From Anas platyrhynchos (taxonomy: Eukaryota > Chordata > Aves > Anseriformes > Anatidae), in contig NC_092594.1 of NCBI RefSeq assembly GCF_047663525.1, positions 38,320,001 through 38,384,000 on the forward strand: a stretch of 64,000 nucleotides of DNA. The letters are read 5' to 3'. Each line of letters begins with the position of its first letter. The first letter of the stretch is position 1. The notes beneath the pieces were generated by a model. It had not been told where the DNA came from. It did no database searches and saw only the letters and a list, made by a program, of their open reading frames with translations. A program made the position numbers and the translations under genes. Of the stretch, positions 44,501-55,837 are shown one piece after another.

Positions 44501-47500
44501 CTTCTGGAATGGTTTAAGTCCTAATCATAAGAGACGTTATCATGTCCCCTGCCCTGGAGGTGTTCAAGGCCAGGCTGGACAAGGCCCTGGGCACCCTGAT
44601 CTAGTGGGTGGCGTCCTTGCCCATAGCAGGGGGTTGGAACTGAATGATCTTTAAAGGTCCCTTCCAAGCCAAACCATTCCATGGTTTTGACTTCAAACAC
44701 AAAAATATTTATCCCAAGAAAGGTTGTCCACACACACTTTGCCACCTTTTAAGCTTAAACAGCAGCTGAGTGATAAATCAGACTGAACAATCATTTACAT
44801 TCTTTTAATTAATTATTTCCCTCCTCCTGACAAAATAAATATAAGCAACATCAATATTTCAAATGTATTAGGATGGAGATAAAGTGCCTGCTGCAAGCCA
44901 GATTTTTTTTTAAGTGTCATGGAAATGAAAAATCTGCCCATTAATCACAATTTAATTGTGTTTAATTACAGCAAGCAGAGAACCTTAAATCCTAATTACT
45001 GCTAGTATTCTCAGCATTACTTCAGCAATATTTTTAAAACAAGAGATAAACTGCAATTATGATTCTCCTACCAAAGAGCGTGTGCCCATCGCATCGTGCA
45101 GTCGTGGCATATCAACGTTTTCACTGATTCGAGAGATCATACGCATCAGGAGCTGCATCTTTCTACGATTTGGTGGTGGAAGCAACAAACAACAGATCTG
45201 TAGTGCTTCGACAGCAATTCTTTCTAAGTGAGGCTGAAGGAGATCTACAAGTTAATTGTAAATACAGCTATCGTTAAGATTTGAATCAACTTTCAGGATT
45301 ATTTTTTATTCAGCAAAATAACTCCCCCTCCTCCCAGTGCAGACAATTATGGTTCATAGCAATCAACCATAACACTGTAGATCAACATTAGATGTCCTTT
45401 TTTTGCATGGGCATCCCCAACTCACTTCATCATGATAAACTGCTTGTACAATCAAGGCCATAATGCGATGAAGAAATGACCCTAATGTTATTTCTTAAAG
45501 TATTTTCAGAAAATACATTCCAAAGGTTGTAAAAAGACATCTTCGATAGGCAGGTCTGTACAAATTCCTTTCCTTACTCTGAGACAGTGCCTAGGTCAGA
45601 AGTTCCATCACTTACCTGATAAATCACACTTGAGAATGCAAAGACACTACACGCTACTATTTGTTAGCGGAGGCATGAAAGGCTACATTTAGGCAGTACA
45701 ACTTAGCAACCAGGACTTGTTTTTTAAACCCACAAGTTATATTATATAGATACCAAAAAAAAACACAACAGTAACGGTGTCAAAGAAAGTAAGGAAGCAG
45801 AGATTAGTTAGTCAACATGATAAGCCAATACAACATGCTTTGGAAAGCCATCTTACTTTGCGTGCCAGTCAACATACAAGAGTGAGTGAAAGAGTATTCT
45901 GAGAGCTCTATGGTACTTTTGCAGAGTCTCTTGCTGACGGTGATATCAGAAACCTCAGTCCTGATGTCCACTGCAGCATTTGGTTTTCTTTGCCCACAAA
46001 GTTGAGACGTTGGCTTTACTGTGATTTCGGCAACTGGTATATTGATGCTAGTACAACTTTTGGAGTTCCTGCTGCCAAGTAAACTCTGAGACCTGCATAT
46101 TTCCTTTGATCTATGATTTTCATCAAGTAGCTCTTTATCCTGAAGAGTTGAGGCAGACGCTGTCTTCACACCATAAGTTTGGTTTTGGTATGTGTTATCA
46201 AAACCAAACGCCAATGCGGAGTTGGCTTTATGCTCATATGGTAGTGATTGGTTTTTACTTCTTATGCCCAAGACTGTGTTCACATCAGTTTGCCTGAGGA
46301 CAACTGATTCTCCTTTATTACGTACACTTGAGGCAGTACCTCCAATTCTTTCCAAAGAGTAACATCTTGTCCTGAACTTGAGAGCTGAATCTTTTTCATT
46401 CCTGAAACCTGAAAGATTTTGACAACTTCCTCCTATTAGATTATCAACACTGCCTTGTTCACTTCTCAGTTTATATTGTTGCAATTTCTTGGCACATTGT
46501 TTTTGAACAGCCGACTCTTCTGCAGACCACTTCCTGGAAACTTCATATTCTTTCTTCTTTTTCTCAGGCTCTTTGCAAAGTAGGCTTAGAAGAAGACATT
46601 CAGTTGACTTGAAAGAGTTCAAGTGAAGAATTTTTGAAGGTTGTGGGTCACATGTCTCATCTTGGACAGAATGTTTTCTGCTGCATAGATCTGGTATTTT
46701 GATGTAGCCACACATAACTATCAGAAAATGAAATATATATATTAAGATGCAAGTGATGTGAATAAAAACAAGTCCAGAAAGAAATAAAGTTGCTAACCGA
46801 ACAGAGAAGACAACAAATATAAGACACTAATTGACTCAGTTAGTAAAATGTAAGAAAAATTTAGCTCAGCCCAAAAGCAATCTAGCACAATAATTGCAAC
46901 CAACATGCAAGGATAAAGCAAGTTAACAGACTGCAATAGTGAGGGACAAGGATGAGCACATATTTCCAAGTTATGGTTACCGAATATTTAGAAAGTTAGT
47001 TCAGACAGTAATTTGCGTAGAATGAGATACAATTGCATTTCAATTAATATTGTAATACAGAACGACAGCACTGATGATATTCCTCAGATTCCAGTTGCCA
47101 TACAGACTAAGGGGTCAAGGTCCACTTTGAGATACAGATTTTTTTTTTTCTCCCAGTTGATATAAACTTATAGCTTACACTTAGCTTATTTCTAAGTTCA
47201 TACATACCTAAAATATTAACAAAAAGTTCATAGTATTCAAAAGTAAGTAATGGTTCAGGGAGATTGAGAAAATAATCAGCAACTGTTCTGAACACGTCCC
47301 GTTCAAACCCACTGTAAGTTGGTTGGTTCATGTCATTATTTCTAGGCCCTAAATAGAAGCAAAGAAAGAAAATTCACAAAGTTTTTATTCTCACAATTCT
47401 ACTGAAATAACAGTATGAGTTTATTCCTGTAGGAATGACCGTTTCACAAGAGAACAATCATGTCAGCAATACACGTACAATTGTAGTTCAGCACTATAGC

Positions 47501-50500
47501 ATTTGTAAGCAGAAATAGTGTAAAATATTCTATGAATCCACTGAGTTCTGCTCATTTTTAAGAGGGTATTCCACACCAGTAATATAACTCATTTATGCTC
47601 TTTATATAAACCTCAAAATAGTCACAAGCCTTCTTGCATTTGCCTTCGTTTCACACAAAGACCAATTAGATCTAAAAACAGGACTGTTGTGGGGGTTAAG
47701 GAAATCAAATGCTCAAAGAGTAGTACACAGCTCTGTTTTCAACTTTGATTTAAGTCCATTCACCAAGCTCTTCCCTGTGCTGCTTTTCCAAATAGTGCTC
47801 TTCATGAAAGAGGCTCTATGTTTTTGAGAATGCAGCTGAAGAAAAAAAATAAATGTAATTTTCACAAGAGTGTACCTTGCAAACTGGACTTCTGTAGCCA
47901 CTCTAACATTGACTGGACACCTACCACAGCCCCCCTGAACAGCTGGACATACACATAGATGTATAAACCCTCACCATCCCACTATGCCATAGCCAGTGCA
48001 GCTTTCAGAGGAGCTAATGAAGGCAATTGCCAGGGACAGGGGCAAGGACACGTATACAAGGAGCTCATCATATCGCATTTCATTGGAGAGGCACTCATCT
48101 AACACTTGCATGCCCTGTTAGCCATTTAAAGAGAGTTAAAAAAACCCACAAAAACTAAAAAAAATAAAAAGGTCAATATAATTATTCCATTTCTTCAAAA
48201 TCTTTCCAAAATTTGCTTCATAAAGATGCAAAGCTTACATAATCGTGATCTGCATGTGTTTGTAATGCTATTTCTGAAACATCTGACAATGGAAGCTTCA
48301 AAGGCAGCTAGACATTGAAGTTTCATAAAAATTGACTGAGTATGGTGATTTTTATCACACAAATGAAGGAGAGAGTCTACTGGTACCACTCAGGTCTACT
48401 ACAGTACAAGCTAAAGAAAAAAACGCTCCTTTTTTAGCAAGACAATTCACAACAGACAGCCATTAGAAACTCGACTTCATTCAATTCACTGTTTTTTGCT
48501 AGAGGACTGATATCTTGATTGCCTTAAGCATAACATCTCTAAAGTATTTGCTCTTCTTTGTTACATTTCTGCGCAGTAATTTGATACTAATTGCTTTCAT
48601 TGCTTCTCAATATATCAAGGCACTTCCAATTATTTGAATTTTGAAAATGAAATTCACGATTGGCCTTAATATGCATGTATATTTCACTTTCAACTTTCAA
48701 AATAGGTTTCTGGAACTTAAAAGCTATTACTTACAGTACGCGAGGCATTTCATAGCCGACAACACCCAGTGAGGGAGGTCTTCTAAAATGCACAACATAC
48801 ATATGTTATTTATACATAACCCCAAAGACTTAATAATGAATACAACTAATCACAACCATGTATTAAGTGTGTCAAATAAAAGCTCAAACATAAAACTAAT
48901 TTTAAATATTACTATGCACATGTATTTAACATGTGCTTACAGATTAATGTAATACACCTACAAAACCCTTTAGACAAGCACACTGAACTGGACTCTAGTT
49001 TGGAAAAGCAAGTGTATGAGACAGGCTATGAAACAAACTACCTTAGTCAAGTACTATGCTGTTGTAATTGCACCATCCAAAAACTTTAATCAAAACTAGA
49101 AAAAAAAATCTTACCTGATTTGTTCTGTAGAATAACAACCCCATGTTTGCTTGTGTTAGTCATATTGTATATGACATACTCAGGAACTATCTGTGTTGGC
49201 TGCAAAATTTCCTCCAAAGATGGGAGGCCTAAGATGGTTTGCAAACTGCAGGGAGGAAGAAAAGAGACCTTGACTAAAACTTTTGTTAATAACAAATGAA
49301 AACAGATTCTTTGCGTTTATTCAAACAACCATTGCTTGATAAATTGAGTTGCAGTTTCATAAAATTTCACTTCCAGAAGAGAAGTTTGTGGACACAGTTG
49401 TTCCTGGGACAAACACCAAAAACCAGTAGGAACAGGGAGAAGAAAGAGCAGCTGTGGTGTTAAATTATATTTTAACACCAACAGCAGTACATTTCTTAAG
49501 TACAACAATCCAATATTAGAAAATACATTAGAAAGCATATATAAGTAGTAGTTAATAAAAATATTCACCTTTAAGCATGATTTTAAAAAGCTCACATAGT
49601 TTGCAAGTCAAAAGCTTCATTGGGCCACTATAAACAGAAAGCATACGCACAAGAAAGCACCTTTTGCACTTTCTTACTTACTGTATTAGAATGATATTTC
49701 TCCAAATTTCTTGCACATATTCCTGGCTCATTTCCTTCCTATGCAGTTCATCTTCTTTGTTCTCCTTTGTTATATCTGGTTCTGTTTTTTCTAAGTTTTC
49801 CTGAAAATTAGTGGTTTATGAATGTTATACTGGAAGAAGCCATTTAAGATAAAGAAACACACATCTTTCTTGAGAACATTAAATTCCAAAGCATGATCTA
49901 GGAAGTAACCTTAACAGTCTCAGCACTGCATGAAAGCATGCACAATTAAAAGGTTAAAAAAATACACTACAGAAAATGACCTAATCAAGACTTTCAGAAA
50001 TCAGCAATTTAAAGAACAGAAACAGATCAAATCCAAATGTGTTAATAAGTAAAGGATTCTTCTGTAGGATCATAATCTAAATTCACAAAGTATGCACACA
50101 CACAAGTCTGAAGAGAACAACTCGCTAAACAGTTGCATTCAATCTTTTTGAAAAAAAAAAGAAAAAAAAAAAGAAACAGAACAACTAGATTTTTGTCCTA
50201 AATGGAAAAAAAAGTTAAGTTTCAATATTGTAATGGTCAATTCAAGAACTCCACCTTCCAGCCCTCCCAATGCTCTAAAACATTGTACTAGGGATAAATC
50301 TGAACTGAAGGAGACAAAGCCACAGATCTGTAAGAAAACAAAAACCCCTCCAATACTGATGGAATGAGATGCTGAATTGCTTACACATATGTACAATTAA
50401 AGCTATGTAAGCCCAGACCATTTAGATGCAAAACTGACTGTATACTGTGATGGGGGGAGGCCAAGTGACCTTTCTTTCTTTCTTTCTAGTTCGAAAATGT

Positions 50501-52454
50501 GGCAGCACTATTAACATTCTCTCCCTGTATTTTCCTTCCAACAGACCTATTGTCAGTAAGTTGAAAAATAGCTTCATATAGGAGTTTAATTAATATCTTG
50601 TGTCAAATACCCAGCCCCTTTTACTTACTGACCACATTTCAAAAATGCCATGTTACATTTCCAGATGTTTTACTTATATGAGTTTTGCTCGAATATTTAT
50701 GTATTGGTTAATTAGATCTTTCTGTACATACAAAAGAAACAGAACACATAACCAAAGCACTTCACTATAAAATATAGCTGCGTCTTGCTATCAAAGCTAC
50801 ATAAATGTTCTATTTCACTTTCTAGAAGAAATCAACAAGTTATTTCTTCAGCTAGAAGGAAGATGACATGCAGTGCAACTAAAAGATGATTGCTTCTAGT
50901 TTTTTGTTTTGTTTTTAAAGGATAAGGCAAATGAATGGCAATTATAATTACATAAGAAACATAAGTTACTACCAGAGAGTCCAGTAATTCATGTTTTTTA
51001 ACAGTTCTCCTGGATAAATGTGGCAGTTTAAAAAGTCTTTCTTTGTCTCTAGAGAACGCTTCCAAGTTCTCCTTTTCTCGACGAGAGCTTGGTAGAGGTT
51101 TAACTGGAGAGGTTGAAGGAAATCTGTAATTAATAGGAGAGACAGCAAATGCATTTAGAATAAAATGCTGTAAATATATAAGAATCCATTTACCCCAAAC
51201 TGTGACTTACAGATTCCATAATATCCTGAAGAGAATTCAAGAAAAATGACTATTTTTTTCCTTTGTTAAACACAGCCATATTATAAGTTAGCTTTGGGCT
51301 ACTCTTGATTCCAAAGTCAAGTTGAAGATGCTGAGATATTTATACAGCACTCATACCAGACTTTGAGAAGCAAGGGCCATTAATACCTTTAAATTAAGGA
51401 TTTAGGCCAGGCTTTGTTTCCCACTTTGGCTTCCTGTGAAATGTATAAGAGAAGTAAACACAGGACTGGTAGCACAGCACAGAGCCACTACAGTAAGTTC
51501 TCTTTGCCTGCCCCCCCAAGCACTTGAATGCAGCACACATGCCAAGTAAGAAATTTGGACAGACGTAAGTGCGAGGGCAGCCCTCAGCATGCAGGATCTA
51601 TGGTCTATACTGCAAGACCGATGAGTGAAATGGTACTAATAATTCACTTTGGCTCAAGCAGTTAAACCAAAGTGAGATTTTTTGAGAGCTTTAGCATTAA
51701 ACCAAACTCTCAAGGAAAAGACCTCTCTCAGCCGGTCTTCATTTCAGTACCTGTATAGCACGCTGTTGTCTTCTAAGTCTTCAGATCCCCATCGTCCTTT
51801 TATATCCTCAATGACGTGATTCTTGAGAAACTTCCTCAGCAGCTGGACAGTCTGCTGCCTGCTCACCTCCGGCCCGAAGTTGCTGTTGCTCCTCAGGACT
51901 TGGTGAAGCCAGTCCACGGCCTCTGAGGCAGTGAAGCAGCTCCCGTGCTTCTTGAAGCGCTGCCTGTGCTTCCGCAGGGGCATGCCCGCTCGGAAATACC
52001 TGGTGATCTCATTCCACTGACGGGAAGGGTGAAGAAGAGAGGATTAGGGCTGAAGTGTTAATAATAAAAATCAATAAAAACAGTAAGAGTTAGCAATAAC
52101 CGTGTAAATAGTAGCAATAGTTGGCGATAACCGTATACATAGTAGTTAGTAATGGTTAGTAATAGCCATATAAATAAAGTCAGAGCTATATTGACAAACA
52201 CCAATACCTACAATAAATCATTATTAGTGTCGCTATGCCCGCAGTAGGCTTTAACCCCAACTTTAAACTAAACTCCACGAGCGTTTTACGCAGGGTTTCG
52301 CCTCATGCCCGTCTACGTACTGACAGGGCAGCCCAGGGAGCCGGCGGCTGTCGCGACACAGGCAGCTATCGCGACATAGGCGGCTATCGCGACCCCCCCC
52401 CTTCCTCACCAGCCTGGTGGCGCGGTAGGGGCCGGGGCGGGCCTCGCCCTCCAT
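41534..52454 (-). CDS. DEPDC1: DEPDC1, DEP and RhoGAP-like domain mitotic protein (12 exons)
   Basis: Exons on the minus strand: 52454-52410, 52016-51751, 51123-50973, 49800-49682, 49245-49115, 48782-48735, 47348-47208, 46717-45857, 45244-45072, 44022-43846, 43569-43384, 41674-41534. All are GT-AG and in phase, giving 812 residues against 811 in human. Residues 1-15 start with [17 protein letters not shown] domain covers about 16-105 and a RhoGAP-like domain about 180-310 ([30 protein letters not shown]). Residues about 590-705 form a conserved helical C-terminal region ([28 protein letters not shown]), and the protein ends with KPKFRSLRY, one residue beyond the human end. DEPDC1 is known as a cell-cycle gene needed in mitosis and overexpressed in tumours; the human protein works with the transcriptional repressor ZNF224. 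The start is the only ATG giving the conserved N-terminus and lies just below a cell-cycle promoter. Confidence 0.97.
44119..44150. repeat. Perfect 10-bp inverted repeat in DEPDC1 intron 9
   Basis: The arms CTTAAAGTAA (44119-44128) and TTACTTTAAG (44141-44150) are exact reverse complements around a 12-base loop, which can form an AT-rich hairpin in the transcript. Confidence 0.8.
44541..44690 (+). mobile_element. CR1 LINE 3' fragment in DEPDC1 intron 9
   Basis: The segment has the classic CR1 3' end in sense orientation: a 'gccctggaggtgttcaaggc' stretch, then 'ctggacaaggccctgggc' and 'ggaactgaatgatctttaaa', ending in a degenerate ATTCTATG-type repeat. It is 5'-truncated to about 150 bases and antisense to DEPDC1. 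Confidence 0.95.
45857..46717 (-). CDS. DEPDC1: DEPDC1 exon 8, large frame-neutral exon
   Basis: This 861-base exon encodes residues 301-587, more than a third of the protein. Both of its splice junctions are phase 1 and its length is a multiple of three, so skipping keeps the frame. The human gene makes a short isoform (527 residues) lacking a comparable 284-residue block. The encoded segment is mostly low-order, Ser/Lys-rich sequence with conserved islands such as LCRSQSLL-type and [11 protein letters not shown]. Confidence 0.95.
50151..50176 (+). repeat. A-rich run in DEPDC1 intron 3
   Basis: Two A runs of 10-11 bases are split by single G; on the DEPDC1 strand they are poly(T). Confidence 0.8.
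52088..52182. repeat. Degenerate 30-35 bp tandem repeat in DEPDC1 intron 1
   Basis: Three diverged units share the pattern GTTAG-CAATA-CCGTGTAAATAG. They begin near 52088, 52119 and 52153 and differ at several positions, as in an ageing minisatellite. Confidence 0.7.
52343..52396. repeat. 18-bp tandem repeat with TCGCGA cores in DEPDC1 intron 1
   Basis: Three units in exact 18-base register (52343-52360, 52361-52378, 52379-52396) each contain the palindrome TCGCGA. The array ends 13 bases before the exon 1 donor at 52409-52408, so on the transcript it starts in the first bases of intron 1. Confidence 0.9.
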
Positions 52455-52560
52455 CCCCGGCCGGGCCGAGCCGAGCCCCCAACGGCCGCGCCGTTCGAAC
52501 GCGCCGCGCGGCTCCCCATTGGGCGCCTCGCGTCACACGGGGCGGGGCCGCGCCGCCTCA
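52455..52560 (-). promoter_or_regulatory. DEPDC1: DEPDC1 promoter with CCAAT box and CDE/CHR element
   Basis: This GC-rich stretch directly precedes the ATG. On the minus strand, in order, there is a GC box (CCCCGCCCC near 52540-52548), a TGACG half-site, CCAAT at 52522-52518, then CGCGG, four bases, and TTCGAA at 52499-52494. A GC-rich CDE four bases before a CHR (TTTGAA or TTCGAA) below an NF-Y-bound CCAAT box is the known layout of G2/M genes controlled by DREAM and MuvB. This fits the mitotic expression of DEPDC1. No TATA box is seen. Confidence 0.65.
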
Positions 52561-52786
52561 GGGGCGCTGAGGTGGAAGTCAGAGCCCTGCGCACCTTCAT
52601 GAATTACGTATTTGTTAATAAAAGGCCCAAAAAATAACTTAAATTGTGTCACTTGGTTTTCAGAGCGTTTGCACAGACACTGCTCCAGGTGCAGCACAGC
52701 ACATCCCCGTGTAGCTCCCACAGCAGCCCAGCCACACACACCGTCAGAAGAAAATAAGAACCCCCCCAAATCTGCTAACATGTTTC

Positions 52787-52840
52787 ACAGTTTTTAACAC
52801 ACTTTAACAGTTTTTAACACACTTTCTCAGTTTTTAAGTG
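52787..52840 (+). repeat. 20-bp tandem repeat, about 2.7 copies
   Basis: Units of the form ACAGTTTTTAACACACTTTA occur at 52787-52806 and 52807-52826, with a partial, more diverged third at 52827-52840. The array lies about 330 bases upstream of the DEPDC1 ATG. Confidence 0.88.
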
Positions 52841-54299
52841 TTTTTCCTTTCTCTGGGCCTGTAGAGCACATAGACTTGCTTGTTAAGCTGGAGCTATCAG
52901 TACCCCCTGAGCCTCTTATCTCGATGCTGCCATCCGTTGCTCAGACGTTTAGGGCTCATCACCTAAGCTTCTTGTATAGTCAAATAAAGGCAGCTGAATA
53001 CCTCAGGCATCCTTATAAGAAAGATTAAGCTGCTACTGCTAAGAGAAAGCATAGCAGCATAACAAGGGGATTTCAGCAAAGACCTAAAGCTGTAGCTCAG
53101 GGAGGAAAGCAGAAGGCTAAAGCACCAAAATGCCCCCTTAAGCACAGCCGAGGTGACAGGGGCAGATGCTGAAGGGGCAGATGGCTTTTTTCTGCTTTTA
53201 TGTGTGTAAGAAATGAGTTGGAGGAGCCAACCAAAGCATCCTCCTCATGGCATTTATCAGATCTGTGCGCTGTGGCACCTGCTGGTGGGTTAGCTTAGGA
53301 TTCAGTGTAATAAACAACGTAACATTCAGGGAAGTTATTTCACTTACGTTTTCTATCTGATTAGCAGAAGAAATGTGGATTCTCTGACTAGATTAATAAA
53401 CTTGGGAGATGCTCTTCATCACTTGCATATTTCAACAACTGGCCTCCTGTTTTTCTTTCTAACAAAATTGCCTGATGAGCGGCTGCCAAGATAGGAAGTG
53501 GTATTGATTTTTCCAATGACCCAGGCTCTAAACCTGTTCAAGTGTATAAATCAATTTACTGATTATCTTAGGGAAATCTCCATGAGTAAAACCTGCAGAA
53601 AGTGCTGACTACAGCTGTTTTGGTATTGATTGCTTCCCGTACTCCCTTTCTCAGGTAATTTTAAAACATATAAAGTTTGATATATTTGCATTCAACCTAT
53701 TGCTGTAGATGATCTAATACATTTTATGAAACTTCACATCTTAGAATAAGTAAAGAGGTTTTTAGAGGCATCTCTGGAAACTACAGTAACAATGATAATT
53801 GGAGCAGTCCAAAATGCTACAGTCCATCTTCTTCATGCCAGTGTAAGCAGTGTTATACTGCCGGAGTGTTTTAATTAATCTCCTAGGAGATGAAAACTAG
53901 AGTTCGTTCTTCTTTTCTATCTCAATTCCAAGTGTACTGCTGCCTGTAGGTTTCCCTGCTTAGAGCAAAATTACCACACAGAGGCAGGAATTTTGTACTT
54001 TTATCACTAAACAGTCATAGAGATGCAAGAGACTAGAAATATAAGCAGTCTTTTAAAATAAGAGTACTTTCGGGTCACTGAAATTATTCTTAAAGCCAGA
54101 TTTATGGCTTCACAATGAGATTTTCTTATCTTTTGGCTCTTTTCCTGTCCTTTATTCTTGTTAGAGGTGCATACAAATACCAGTCCAGCTAAGCTGAAAG
54201 AAGGCATCAGTGCAACTCTCCACGTAGGAAGTTTTGCAAAACACAAGAGGAAAAGGAGTGGGAAAAGTGGAGCATTATTCCCTCCCTGCTCCCCCTTTT

Positions 54300-54620
54300 A
54301 ATTGTTTGATGTTGGTGGCTGCTGCTAATTACAGCAGAAAATAAAACAAATAAATAGAAATGAACGGAGTCCAGTTAAAATGTCAAGGTCACGGCTGTCC
54401 CTCTGCTCGTATGTTTCTGTGTGCATTAATAAACAGAAGCAGCTTGTGCTGTATATTCTGCAGGTCTTTGTTTTGCTGGTTTGAAATAAAGGAATAAAGC
54501 TAATTAGAAACTCTTAATATTGATTTCCTGATGTTTATTTCAGATGAATTAACATCCCTGCCCGTAAGTTCAAACAGAAGGTGAATTTAAAACATAAGGG
54601 AATAGACCATGGAGACTGCT
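54300..54620. promoter_or_regulatory. Possible regulatory element with NR5A/ERR site
   Basis: This non-repetitive AT-rich stretch contains a perfect TCAAGGTCA (54383-54391), the extended half-site bound by SF-1/LRH-1 and oestrogen-related receptors. It also has TAATTA at 54326-54331 inside an imperfect CTGCT...AGCAG palindrome, and further TAAT cores. It is only a candidate, because conservation and activity cannot be seen here. Confidence 0.25.
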
Positions 54621-54850
54621 AGTGATAACATAAGCTTTGTGCATTTGTCATTAAGGAGTGCAAATGCATAATACACTTGGATCATGGGGTCGATGCAGTA
54701 AATGGATCAGATTTCAAATGTTAATTTGCATCTTTATTTCATCAAGCCTATCTTTAACTGTTACTTAGAATGAGACGCTTCAGAGGAAAGTGTTGCTTGT
54801 GGGTTTCCCTTTCTTCCCTCACAGTGTTTTTATTTTATCCAGCTTAATAG

Positions 54851-55245
54851 ACTCACAGATAGAAGCACAGAATTATGTGGGTAGGAAATGCCCCCCAGAG
54901 CTCACCTAATCCAGCCTTCTGCTCAGGGCACATTGCTCAGGACCGTGACTAGCCAAGTATCCCAGGGATGGAGATCCCACAAACTCTCTGGGCTCTTGTT
55001 CCCATTTGACCACCCTCCTGTAAAAGCGTTGGTCTTTCACAGCCAGACCTTTCCAGGTCCCAGGCTGTCCCTGCAGCTGCTTGTCCTTCCATCGTGCGCC
55101 TCCGAGAAGAGCTGGCTCCACCTCTATGCCCTCTGAGAGGCAGCTGCAGGCAGCAGCGAGATGTCCTCCAGCCATCCTCTCTTAAGCCTGAACAAACCCC
55201 CTTGTCTCAGCTTCTCCTCGTATGTTATTGTCTGGTCCTTTCGCA
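54851..55245 (-). mobile_element. Old CR1 LINE 3' fragment
   Basis: On the plus strand it begins with a diverged reverse complement of a CR1 terminus (CACAGAATTATGTGGGTAGG), followed by 'cacctaatccagcctt' and 'cagggatggagatcccacaa'. It ends with 'ccttgtctcagcttctcctcg', a typical internal CR1 phrase. Divergence is higher than in the copy near 15.1 kb, suggesting an older insertion. Confidence 0.88.
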
Positions 55246-55816
55246 GCAGTGTTAACATTATTTCTTCCTAAAGCAAGCAATTACACAACTGAACTACACA
55301 TATGTTATATGGAAACAAATTGCATTTTCAATCCACCAACCTGAACTAAAGCCTTTTTTGTGTGTTGTGAGACATGCAGGGGAGATCTGAGTTCTCCACC
55401 GTGTCTTCTGTGTACCCCATTTCTGTCATTTCTGCTTTGTCATTTGTAAGCCATGTAAGTCCACGCTTTTCTTCACAAATTTTCCTATGCATTCGTTCAT
55501 TTCTTTTTCTCTTTTCTGTGCTCTCATCCAATCTGCCGATTTTGGGGATCAGGTGACAAAGACAATGCACAGTGGCTACAGATTAAACTGAATTGTTGTT
55601 TTTGGCGAATTTTCAGGGCATGGGGAACTCCATTGTATTATTAATTGCCTTACTCTCTGCACATTTTATGCTGTGTTAGCTGTTCTGTTACATGCTGAAC
55701 AAAAGACAATCTGTGGGTATACCCACATAGATAGCACAGTGCTGCGAATGCTGAAGCCCTGCCATATTATCTGTGAACTCTCTTATTTTCTTTTGTCTTG
55801 TGCTCTTTTCTATGTT

Positions 55817-55837
55817 AAAAAAAAAAAAAAAAAAAAA
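55817..55837 (+). repeat. Uninterrupted A21 run
   Basis: Twenty-one consecutive A follow TATGTT. I see no retroposon body before it and no clear target-site duplication. Confidence 0.85.

Noticed and set aside
55817-55837. A21 run as the tail of a recent retrocopy or SINE
   Set aside because: No gene-like or SINE-like body precedes it and no flanking duplication is visible, so it is treated as a simple repeat.
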